Assembly (NCBI GenBank): GCA_937926755.1 | Contig: CALBBA010000150.1 | Coordinates: 1 to 12,216 of the forward strand | Length of the DNA: 12,216 nucleotides | Source of the DNA: an uncultured Collinsella sp. | GTDB lineage: Bacteria > Actinomycetota > Coriobacteriia > Coriobacteriales > Coriobacteriaceae | Direction of reading: 5' to 3' | Shown here: in pieces, positions 1-8,800 of the stretch | Numbering within the stretch: the stretch's first letter is position 1 | Layout: each line of letters starts with the position of its first letter | The notes under the pieces: generated by a model | What the model saw: the letters and a program-made list of their open reading frames with translations, nothing else | The model's database searches: none | Told to the model about the DNA's origin: nothing | Made by a program: the position numbers and the translations under genes

Positions 1-1
1 C

Positions 2-127
2 ACGCGCACCAACGTCATGGAGCGCAAGCTCAAGGACATCGATGCGCTGGAGGATGCCGAGGAGGCCGACGCGATTCTGGGCTTGGAGTCCGCAGGCTTA
101 CTCGCGGGCCAGGAAGACGAGGGCTAG
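2..127 (+). CDS. rmuC: C-terminus of a probable RmuC-family protein (5' end outside window)
   Basis: An open frame enters from the left edge and stops at TAG 125-127, giving the last 41 residues of a protein. The segment contains VMERKLKDIDAL followed by an acidic tail ending GQEDEG. RmuC proteins, predicted nuclease-like factors that limit DNA inversions, commonly end with a helix of the pattern IERKLRxVExL and an acidic stretch, which this matches. The catalytic region lies outside the window, so the call rests only on this tail. It could be another coiled-coil protein with a similar end. The frame is secure; the identity is moderate. Confidence 0.55.
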   Translation, partial: TRTNVMERKLKDIDALEDAEEADAILGLESAGLLAGQEDEG

Positions 128-154
128 CCGCAACGGACGGCGGGGCGTCGGCGC

Positions 155-177
155 AAGCGCGAGGCGCGGGCGCTTTT
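155..177 (+). terminator. Candidate intrinsic terminator after the RmuC-like gene
   Basis: AAGCGC (155-160) pairs with GCGCTT (170-175) across a 9-nt loop, and the right arm runs into TTTT (174-177). The stem is short and the T-run brief, so efficiency is uncertain. It lies 27 nt after the upstream stop and before the candidate promoter of the ABC gene, which is where a terminator would be expected. Confidence 0.45.
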
Positions 178-187
178 CGCATCGTGC

Positions 188-218
188 TTGCCTGAAGTGC
201 GCTTTAGTGTGCAACAAT
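188..218 (+). promoter_or_regulatory. Candidate promoter of the ABC exporter gene
   Basis: TTGCCT (188-193) could serve as a -35 box and AACAAT (213-218) as a -10 box. The 19-bp spacer is long, but a TG dinucleotide plus one base precedes the -10 (an extended -10 pattern). The -10 lies about 35 nt before the ATG at 253. Similar ACAAT elements precede nth and the aldolase gene. No start-site data are available. Confidence 0.35.
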
Positions 219-252
219 GGCGTTTCGCCCTATCAGACGTGAAAGGAAGCCC

Positions 253-2055
<1,803 letters not shown>

Positions 2056-2067
2056 AGACCCCATACG

Positions 2068-2076
2068 TGGGACAAT
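2068..2076 (+). promoter_or_regulatory. Candidate extended -10 element for nth
   Basis: TGG followed by GACAAT (2071-2076) resembles an extended -10 (TGn plus hexamer), 43 nt before the nth ATG in the 63-bp gap after the ABC gene. No good -35 box is visible. It suggests nth can be transcribed on its own, although read-through from the ABC gene is possible because no clear terminator lies between them. Confidence 0.35.
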
Positions 2077-2118
2077 CGTGCCCATAGGTTTGTTATGCCG
2101 CTGAGCCGAGGAGTCGTT

Positions 2119-2784
2119 ATGCCACGCGAGACCAATGCCGCCAAACGCGAACGCGCCATCGAGGTGTGCGAGCGCCTTAACCGTCGCTATGGCCCGGTCG
2201 AGTGCTTCTTGGACCACGAGAATCCATTTAGGCTGCTCATCGCGGTACTGCTCTCGGCTCAGACGACCGACGCGCAGGTCAACAAGGTGACGCCCCAACT
2301 GTTTGCCCAGTGGCCCACGCCCGAGGCCATGGCCGGGGCAAGTGTGACCGACGTGGCGGACACCATTAAGTCACTCGGCTTTTATAAGAGTAAGGCCAAG
2401 CATGCCGTGGAGGCCGCGCGGATGATTGTTGCCGACTACGGCGGCGAGGTGCCGGCCGACATGAAGGAGCTCGTCAAGCTGCCGGGCGTGGGGCGCAAAA
2501 CAGCGAACATCGTGCTCAACGTGGGGTACGGCATCGTGGAAGGCATCGCGGTGGATACGCACGTCAACCGCATCGCGCACCGCCTGATGCTGAGTCCCAA
2601 GACGCACGCCAAAGAGCCGCTCAAGACCGAGCAAGATCTGCTCAAGATCTTGCCGCACGAGTATTGGGAGTCGGTCAATCACCAGTGGATCACCTTTGGC
2701 CGCGAGATTTGCGATGCCCGTAAGCCCAAGTGCGACGAGTGCCCGCTGGCAGACCTTTGCCCCAGCGTGCGTGTGACGGGATAG
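2119..2784 (+). CDS. nth: Endonuclease III (DNA glycosylase / AP lyase)
   Basis: A 221-residue base-excision-repair enzyme that removes oxidised pyrimidines and cleaves the abasic site; the length is typical. The helix-hairpin-helix is LPGVGRKTA (121-129) with the expected catalytic lysine at 127, and VDTHV carries the catalytic aspartate at 146. Four cysteines at 198, 205, 208 and 214 follow the C-x6-C-x2-C-x5-C spacing of the endonuclease III iron-sulfur cluster, which separates it from cluster-less relatives. The ATG at 2119 is preceded by GAGGAG (2108-2113). An upstream in-frame ATG at 2095 lacks a ribosome site and would add eight unconserved residues. All key residues are intact. Confidence 0.97.
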   Translation: MPRETNAAKRERAIEVCERLNRRYGPVECFLDHENPFRLLIAVLLSAQTTDAQVNKVTPQLFAQWPTPEAMAGASVTDVADTIKSLGFYKSKAKHAVEAARMIVADYGGEVPADMKELVKLPGVGRKTANIVLNVGYGIVEGIAVDTHVNRIAHRLMLSPKTHAKEPLKTEQDLLKILPHEYWESVNHQWITFGREICDARKPKCDECPLADLCPSVRVTG

Positions 2785-2824
2785 GGCCCGGCACGTTTTG
2801 CCGGCACTCGAAGACGGCGACCAA

Positions 2825-2836
2825 TGTTGCGCAACA
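2825..2836. promoter_or_regulatory. Perfect 12-bp palindrome upstream of the zinc-ribbon gene
   Basis: TGTTGCGCAACA is a perfect dyad. It ends 22 nt before a good -10 box (TATGAT 2859-2864), so it sits at the upstream edge of the -35 region where a dimeric regulator could bind. I do not recognise it as the site of a specific regulator. Confidence 0.35.
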
Positions 2837-2858
2837 CATTTGGGCTGCGAAGGCTCAA

Positions 2859-2864
2859 TATGAT
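2859..2864 (+). promoter_or_regulatory. Candidate -10 box for the zinc-ribbon gene
   Basis: TATGAT matches the -10 consensus at five of six positions and lies 38 nt before the ATG at 2903. No convincing -35 box is seen 16-18 nt upstream, where the sequence is close to the 12-bp palindrome, so the promoter may depend on a regulator or be weak. Confidence 0.4.
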
Positions 2865-2902
2865 GGCGGCAGATACCGTTTGTTGTGAGGGGATGCCCGA
2901 AT

Positions 2903-3961
2903 ATGTTTTGCACCAAGTGTGGCTCCGAGATGCCCGACGGAACCGATTTTTGCACGAACTGCGGGGCACGCATGGGCGCCGCTTCTCCGGCTGCCGCGCC
3001 TGCTGAGCCCGCACCGATGCCGGTGGCAGGGATGCCTTCCGTGCAGGGTGCCGTACAAAAGAAATCGCATAAGCGCGCGGTGATTGTCGGCATGTGCGTG
3101 GTGGGCGTGCTCGTTGCCGGCGGTGCCGCTCTGGCGCTGACCGGCGTGCTGGGTCCGCTTGGGCAGGGCAATTCATCGCAGATCACGGTGCTGGGGTCTG
3201 ACGAGGGTTCGGCCGAGCTTAAGGACCAGGGAAGCGCCAAGGAGAAGCCTGCCGAAGAGCAAGAGGAGCCGGAAGAGCCCGGACAGACGGGCAGCAGCGT
3301 AAAGGTCGACCTCAACGACCGGGCAACTTATGCCGCGGCGAACCTGTTCCTGTCGAACTTTACGGAGGAGCACTTCGATCGGGACTGGTATCAGACGGGC
3401 GGCTTCGATTCGACTGACGGCCTTTCTGATGACGAGAAATACAAGCTGGTTAAGTTTATCTGGTGCCATTTTATTGACAACGCGCCGTATCGAATCGAGA
3501 AAGGCGACTATGACAACGGTAATAGCCAGCGTGTGGCGACTGATGTGATCAATAGGGAACTCAACCGCTTGACGGGTCTGACGCTTTCCGATGCCGATAT
3601 GACTTATGACAGAACGCCGGAGGGGCAGGCGATTCCTGATTCGGCCGAAGCGCATGACGGGTACTTGTATCTGAAGCAGGAATACGGCCAGGGAAATTAC
3701 AACCCATCGTGTGCCATCGTTACGGGCGCGACTGACCTTGGCGACAACATCTACGAGCTCACCTATGAGGTCTACAGTGCTGGCGGCATGTTACTTCCTT
3801 CCGACATCCCCGAGAGCACCTACGGCCTGCCAAAGGACCAGTTCATCGCCGCAATTCAAGCGGATGCATCCATGGGCCGCACCGAGACTTGCACGGTCCG
3901 CGTCGCGCAGGGTGACGGCGCTCCGATCTTCACACTGCTTAAAATGGGCGTCTACGACTAG
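2903..3961 (+). CDS. Zinc-ribbon single-pass membrane protein, unknown function
   Basis: A 352-residue protein. Residues 3-20 form a zinc ribbon with two CxxC pairs (C3/C6 and C17/C20). An Ala/Pro-rich linker follows, then basic KKSHKR just before a hydrophobic segment at about 59-85. A charged Lys/Glu-rich linker (about 107-127) leads to a folded-looking, Asp/Tyr-rich domain (about 135-352). Basic residues before the membrane segment place the ribbon inside and the large domain outside. I do not recognise the outer domain, and no catalytic motif is evident. GAGGGG (2887-2892) precedes the ATG at 2903. A GTG at 2885 in the same frame is less likely because it overlaps that site. Codon choice looks less GC-biased than in nth or mfd. 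A sensor or envelope role is possible but is only inference. Confidence 0.85.
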   Translation: MFCTKCGSEMPDGTDFCTNCGARMGAASPAAAPAEPAPMPVAGMPSVQGAVQKKSHKRAVIVGMCVVGVLVAGGAALALTGVLGPLGQGNSSQITVLGSDEGSAELKDQGSAKEKPAEEQEEPEEPGQTGSSVKVDLNDRATYAAANLFLSNFTEEHFDRDWYQTGGFDSTDGLSDDEKYKLVKFIWCHFIDNAPYRIEKGDYDNGNSQRVATDVINRELNRLTGLTLSDADMTYDRTPEGQAIPDSAEAHDGYLYLKQEYGQGNYNPSCAIVTGATDLGDNIYELTYEVYSAGGMLLPSDIPESTYGLPKDQFIAAIQADASMGRTETCTVRVAQGDGAPIFTLLKMGVYD

Positions 3962-3987
3962 ACTCGGCGTATAGCTCACTCTGATAG

Positions 3988-4018
3988 CGCCAGACGGCTT
4001 GCCCGTCTGGCGTTTTTT
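3988..4018 (+). terminator. Strong intrinsic terminator after the zinc-ribbon gene
   Basis: A perfect 10-bp stem (3988-3997 with 4003-4012) closes a CTTGC loop and is followed by six T residues (4013-4018). It starts 26 nt after the stop at 3961 and clearly ends this transcription unit. Its right arm and downstream sequence are repeated imperfectly at 5717-5761. Confidence 0.93.
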
Positions 4019-4048
4019 GCGGGGCTGTGCATGCGCTTGAGCAGGAGT
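4006..4048 (+). repeat. Direct intergenic repeat, copy A
   Basis: This covers the terminator right arm and the following 30 nt. TCTGGCGTTTTT is identical to 5717-5728, and 4019-4048 matches 5732-5761 at 25 of 30 positions. The copies differ by a small indel in the T-run. Copy A lies before the ATP-grasp gene and copy B after it, in the same orientation. Confidence 0.7.
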
Positions 4049-4106
4049 ATATGTCGCCGCCTGCCGCCCCATGCAAAAATGTGTTGCTAATTTAGAAGCT
4101 TATTCA

Positions 4107-4140
4107 AGCGCGCCGAAGTCGCGGCGTGCTGGCGTAGCAT
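4107..4140 (+). promoter_or_regulatory. Candidate promoter region with an inverted repeat, ATP-grasp gene
   Basis: A 9-bp inverted repeat (4107-4115 with 4122-4130, one G-T pair, 6-nt spacer) ends 4 nt before TAGCAT (4135-4140), a -10-like hexamer. The dyad would cover the -10/-35 spacer and could be an operator. No -35 box is convincing, so both elements are tentative. Confidence 0.3.
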
Positions 4141-4159
4141 GAGCAAAAAATCAAGCAAT

Positions 4160-4165
4160 GGAGGG
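4160..4165 (+). promoter_or_regulatory. Ribosome binding site deciding the GTG start at 4170
   Basis: GGAGGG lies four bases before a GTG at 4170. The in-frame ATG at 4158 overlaps this site and has no purine-rich site of its own upstream, so the GTG is the better start. Confidence 0.6.
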
Positions 4166-4169
4166 TAAC

Positions 4170-5636
4170 GTGGCAATATCGAAGACGCGAGAGCTCGAAG
4201 ATTATTTTGAACGCATCGTGCGCACGCGCGAAGGCGACCTGCCTGGTCGTCGCAAAGGCGACGAATACTTGTCTCAAACCCATGCGCTCTACCATGGCGA
4301 CCCTGCGCCCTGGGCTCTGACGCCAAAGATATTCGACAAGGATATGACGGCGATTCTTAAGGAGGCCGCCGAGCGCATGTACGGCATTATGGACAAGGTG
4401 ACGCGGGCGTTTTGTTCCGATGCCTCCGTGCGTGCGTGGTTTCGCATGGATCAGGCTTTTGCTGACCTGTGCGCTATGGATGCCGGCTATGATTGCCAGA
4501 TTCCCCTTGCGCGTGTTGATATCTTTCTTGACGAGGACACCGGTTCGTATACGTTTTGCGAGCTCAATACCGACGGCAGTGCTGGAATGGTAGTAACCGA
4601 TGAGGTCTGCCAGGCAGTGCGAATGACGCCTTCCTTTGAGGAGTTTGCATCCGACCACCCCGGCTTTCGGCAGTACGATTTGTGCGGTAGCTGGATAGAT
4701 GCATTGTTTGAGACCTATGCAGAGTGGGAACTGGCCCATCCTCACCGCACCGAGGATAGTGCACGATCGGACGACGGGGCCCGCGTTGACGAGGGGCTCT
4801 ATGCACCGCAATCAAAGATATATCCCGCTTCGGTGGCAATCGTCGACTATTCGGAAAGCATCGACTTGGAAGATGCGGCTCATTTTGTCGACCTTATGAG
4901 GCGGCGGGGTGTGGTGGCGCGCTTTGCGGATGTGCGCGATCTGCGGATTGGCGAAGACGAGAGCGGTGCTAGGCGGCTGTGCGATGCCGCCGGTCCTATT
5001 GATTGCGTCTGGCGGCGCGCGGTGACCGGCGAGCTGTGGGATAAGCCGTGCGACGGACGCTCGGCCTTAATCGAGGCTGCCCAGGAAGGGCTTTCGTGCA
5101 TCGTCGGTGGATTTAGAACATGGCCGTGCGCGACTAAGACTGTTTTTGCGTATCTGTGGTCTGAGGCGGGTCAGTCCTTGTTAAGCCCGGAGGAGCAGGC
5201 GTTTGTCCGGGAGCATGTGCCCTATACCGAGATCCTGGACGAAAGCACCCAGTTGTCGCGATTTGCCGAAAAGGATCGATGGGTTGTCAAGCCGTGCGGC
5301 GGCTACAACGCGGTTGGCGTTGTCGCCGGTTTGGATGCCACAGAACAGGAATGGTCCCAAGTGCTTGCTCGCGCTGCGGCCGCTGGGGCGATTGTGCAGG
5401 AGTATGCTCAGCAGTATCAGACTCCCTGCTTGCGTGGAACGCTTGTCGATGGGCCGCATCGAGGAGAGGCGCCCAAAGGACTTGTGGATGATCTTGGTTT
5501 TGCGCCCGCTTCTAATATGGAAGGCCTGTACCTGTATCGCGGCCGTTTTGCGGGCGTGTACACACGCGTCGGTTTTGCCAACACCATAGGTGAGTGGACG
5601 AGCCGCTTGAACGTCGCAAGCTTTTTTGAGGAATAG
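4170..5636 (+). CDS. Glutathionylspermidine synthase-like ATP-grasp ligase, substrate unknown
   Basis: A 488-residue stand-alone relative of the synthetase domain of E. coli Gss, an ATP-grasp ligase that forms an amide bond via an acyl-phosphate. Matching landmarks are ARVDIF (R115, D117) and CELNTD (E131, N133), which line up with the ATP/Mg residues of Gss; IDCVWRRAVTGELWD (about 278-292); FRTWPCATKTVFAYLW (about 315-330); and the nucleotide-binding lysine K374 in VVKPCGGYNAVGV (372-384). IVQEY (408-412) fits the adenine-contact strand. The N-terminal amidase domain of bifunctional Gss is absent. Glutathione and spermidine are not assured in this kind of organism, so the substrate may be another peptide or amine. 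The gene is monocistronic in appearance, with a terminator before it and no partner gene beside it. The GTG start is favoured (see the ribosome site); ATG 4158 would add four residues. Codon use looks less GC-biased than in mfd. Confidence 0.78.
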   Translation: MAISKTRELEDYFERIVRTREGDLPGRRKGDEYLSQTHALYHGDPAPWALTPKIFDKDMTAILKEAAERMYGIMDKVTRAFCSDASVRAWFRMDQAFADLCAMDAGYDCQIPLARVDIFLDEDTGSYTFCELNTDGSAGMVVTDEVCQAVRMTPSFEEFASDHPGFRQYDLCGSWIDALFETYAEWELAHPHRTEDSARSDDGARVDEGLYAPQSKIYPASVAIVDYSESIDLEDAAHFVDLMRRRGVVARFADVRDLRIGEDESGARRLCDAAGPIDCVWRRAVTGELWDKPCDGRSALIEAAQEGLSCIVGGFRTWPCATKTVFAYLWSEAGQSLLSPEEQAFVREHVPYTEILDESTQLSRFAEKDRWVVKPCGGYNAVGVVAGLDATEQEWSQVLARAAAAGAIVQEYAQQYQTPCLRGTLVDGPHRGEAPKGLVDDLGFAPASNMEGLYLYRGRFAGVYTRVGFANTIGEWTSRLNVASFFEE

Positions 5637-5707
5637 CCGTTTCTTGGGGAGCCTTCCGTGGTTGCGGCGTTCGACGTGACGGGGAGATTTTGGCGAAGCC
5701 GGTGAGT

Positions 5708-5728
5708 CCAGTTCTATCTGGCGTTTTT
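5708..5728 (+). terminator. Weak, possibly decayed terminator after the ATP-grasp gene
   Basis: CCAG (5708-5711) and CTGG (5718-5721) form a 4-bp stem followed by CG and five T residues (5724-5728). It corresponds in position and sequence to the strong terminator at 3988-4018, but the left arm no longer pairs beyond four bases. Termination is likely to be weak. Confidence 0.4.
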
Positions 5729-5761
5729 GTTGCGGGGCTGGGCGTACGCTTGAGTCGGAGT
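5717..5761 (+). repeat. Direct intergenic repeat, copy B
   Basis: This is the second copy of the element at 4006-4048: 12 of 12 matches across the arm and T-run, then 25 of 30 matches from 5732 to 5761 after a small indel. It includes TTGAGT (5750-5755), which could act as a -35 box for the next gene. Confidence 0.7.
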
Positions 5762-5780
5762 CCTCTTCATGCGCTACCAT
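5750..5780 (+). promoter_or_regulatory. Candidate promoter upstream of mfd
   Basis: TTGAGT (5750-5755) and TACCAT (5775-5780) resemble -35 and -10 boxes, with a long 19-bp spacer. The start would fall near 5787, giving a leader of about 70 nt that contains the hairpin at 5806-5833. The long spacer makes this tentative. Confidence 0.3.
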
Positions 5781-5805
5781 GACAGACAACGAATTTGACG
5801 AACGA

Positions 5806-5833
5806 CCCGCTGAGCTTGCCTCGGCGGGCTTTT
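5806..5833 (+). terminator. Terminator-like hairpin just upstream of mfd (terminator or attenuator)
   Basis: CCCGCTGAG (5806-5814) pairs with CTCGGCGGG (5820-5828) over 9 bp with one G-U pair, closing a CTTGC loop identical to that of the 3988 terminator. C and TTTT (5830-5833) follow. It lies 25 nt before the mfd ATG. It may end transcription from the ATP-grasp gene, whose own terminator looks weak, or attenuate mfd if the promoter lies upstream of it. Confidence 0.65.
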
Positions 5834-5858
5834 GGCGTTGCAATGCCGGAGGAACAGC

Positions 5859-8800
5859 ATGCTCATTCACCGTATAGCCGCGCAGCTCTACACTGCCGAG
5901 GCACTGCAGACCGTCGAGGCCGGGCTCGATGCTGGCGAGGACGTGACGCTGGCCGTGTCTCAGTCGGGCCGAACGCTTATGGCCGCCGCCCAGTTTGCGC
6001 GTCGTCCGCGCCCCACGGTCTACGTTGTGAGCGGCGAGGATGCGGCCGATCGCGCCGCACGCAGTCTGGCCGCCTATGTGGGCCTGGCGCACGTGTGCCG
6101 CTTTCCCGAGCGCAAGGACTACCCTTGGCGCGAGCAGGCGCCCGACGACGCCGTGGTAGCCCAGCGCTGCGAGGCACTCGGGCGCATCGTGCGCGGCGAC
6201 AACTGCATCATGGTCGCCTCGGCCCGCGCGCTGCTGCGCTGCGTGCCGCCGGTCGAGAGCCGCTACTGGGAGTCCACCACTTTTGCGGTGGGCGAGGAGA
6301 TTCCTTTTGACGAGGTGCCGCAGCGCCTGGTGGGCATGGGCTACACCAATGCCGGCGCTGCCGACGCGCCCGGCCTGTTCCGCGTGCACGGCGACACCGT
6401 CGAGGTGTTTCCCGCGCAGGAAAAGGCGCCCGTGCGCATTGAGTTCTTTGGCGACGAGATCGACCGCATCCGCCGCATGGTGAGTTCAACGGGCCAGACC
6501 ATCGGCAACGAGGACAGCATCGAGATCTTCCCCTGTCGCGAGCTGGCGCTTACCGACGAGGCCGTTCACAACATGCATGTGGCGCTCTACCGCGCCAGCC
6601 AGGACGACAGCAAGTTGGCGGCGCTGCTCGAGATGGTGGATGCGCGCATCGTCACGCCTGAGCTCGACCGCTTTTTGCCGGTGATGTACGGCCAGACCGT
6701 GAGCCCGCTTTCGCATGTGAGCGGCAAGGCGCTCGTAGTGCTGTCCGAGCCGCGCTCGCTGTTCGACGATTGCCTGCGCGCCTACGAGGATCTCGAGGCA
6801 CGTGCCGGCGAGGCGGGGGTCGACCGTCTGGACGGCCTGTATGTGCGTGCCCAGCAGCTCGATTTTGGTGCTCAGCAGCGCCTGAACTATGTGAGCCTCA
6901 TCCGTGCCGGCGGTGCGGTGACGGCAGAGCTCAAGATTGAGCAGCCGGCCATTGCGGGCTCGGACAATCGCTTTATGACGCGCATCCAGGAGGTCGTGGG
7001 CAAGCGCTATGCCTGCGTGTTTGCCATCCCCGACCGCGGTGCGCGCGAGTCGATGGAGCTCACCTTTGGCGACGAGGGCATTACCTTTGAGGAATCGCTG
7101 ACCGCCGCGCCCGAAAATGCCGGCGCTATCGGCGACCGCGTGCGCGTGGCAGCGGCGGATTCCGCCGACCGTGCCGCACGCCAGGAGGCCCATGCTTCCA
7201 TTCGCGAGCGTAAGGCCGATGCGCTCAACGCCCGCTCGCTCGAGGCGGGTGCCGCCCAGGCTGCCGCCGGCGCCACCGTGCCCACCATCTCGCGCGGACG
7301 CGTGACCTTTGTCGATGCCGCCTTGCCGCAGGGCGTGGTGGTGCCCGATGCCAACCTGGCCGTATTCTCGATTGCCGACCTCAACGCCCGCATGGATGCC
7401 AACCGCGCGCGCAGCCGCCGCAAGGTTGACATTACGCAGATCACCTTCCCCTTTAAGCCGGGCGACTACGTGGTGCACGCTACCCACGGTATCGCGCTCT
7501 TTAGCGAGATCGCGCGCCAGGAAGTGGGCGGCAAGGAACTCGACTACTTTTTGCTGGAATACGCCGACGGCGACAAACTCTACGTGCCGCTGGAGCAGGT
7601 TGACCGCATTACGCGCTACGTTGGTCCCGACGGCGATAAACCGCGCTTGACCAGGCTCAACACCGCCGACTGGACGCGGGCCACCAACAAGGCGCGCAAG
7701 AATGCCAAAAAGCTGGCGTTTGACCTGGTCGACCTGTATACGCGCCGCTCGTCGATTACCGGTATCGCCTGTCCGCCCGATACGCCCGAGCAGATCGAGA
7801 TGGAGCAGAGCTTCCCCTACGACGAGACGCGCGACCAGCTGGAGGCCATCGCCGACATCAAGGCCGACATGGAGGCGCCCAAGCCCATGGACCGCCTGCT
7901 GTGCGGAGACGTGGGCTTTGGCAAGACCGAGGTCGCCCTGCGCGCGGCGTTTAAGTGCGTGGACTCCGGTCGCCAGGTCATGGTGCTCTGCCCCACGACC
8001 ATTCTGGCCCAACAGCACTACGAGACATTCTTTGAGCGTTTTGCCCCGTTTGGCCTGGAGGTCGAGGTGCTCAGCCGCTTCCGTACCCCGGCGCAGCAAA
8101 AGCGCGCGCTCAAGGCATTTGCCGAGGGCACGATTGATGTGCTGATCGGCACGCATCGTCTGCTTTCGGCCGATGTGAACCCCAAGAACCTGGGCCTGGT
8201 GATCATCGACGAAGAGCAGCGCTTTGGTGTGCAGCACAAGGAGCAGCTCAAAAACCTGCGCGAGCAAATCGACGTGCTCACGCTCTCGGCAACGCCGATT
8301 CCGCGAACCATGCAAATGGCCACGAGTGGCGTGCGCGACATGAGCCTGATCACCACACCGCCGACCGGGCGTCGTCCCGTGATCGTGCACGTGGGGGAGT
8401 ACGACCCCGACGTGGTGAGTGCGGCGATTCGCCTGGAGGTGGGCCGCGGCGGTCAGGTGTATTACGTGTCCAACCGCGTCAAGACCATCGACGATGCCGT
8501 GGCACGCGTGCACGAGGCCGCGCCCGAGGCGCGCGTGGGTGTGGCACACGGCAAGATGAGCCCGCGCGAGGTCGAGGACGTGATGATTGAGTTTGCGACC
8601 AAAAAGATCGACGTGCTCATCGCCACGACCATCGTGGAGAGCGGCATCGACAACGCGACCGCCAACACGCTGATCATCGAGGACTCGCAGCGCTTGGGTC
8701 TGGCACAGCTCTACCAGCTCAAGGGCCGCGTGGGTCGCTCTGCCACGCAGGCCTACGCGTACTTTATGTTCCCGGGCGAGCTGCCGCTTACCGAGGAGGC

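Noticed and set aside
2788..2804. 6-bp GC hairpin after nth (CCGGCA / TGCCGG)
   Set aside because: No T-run follows, so I do not call it a terminator; it may still slow polymerase.
5637..5858. Possible tRNA or small RNA in the gap before mfd
   Set aside because: GTTCGAC near 5668 recalls a T-loop, but no acceptor stem or cloverleaf could be built around it.
5779..5877. 32-codon ORF overlapping the mfd start
   Set aside because: Its ATG overlaps the candidate -10 box and has no ribosome site, so I do not list it as a gene; it is mentioned only with the hairpin finding.
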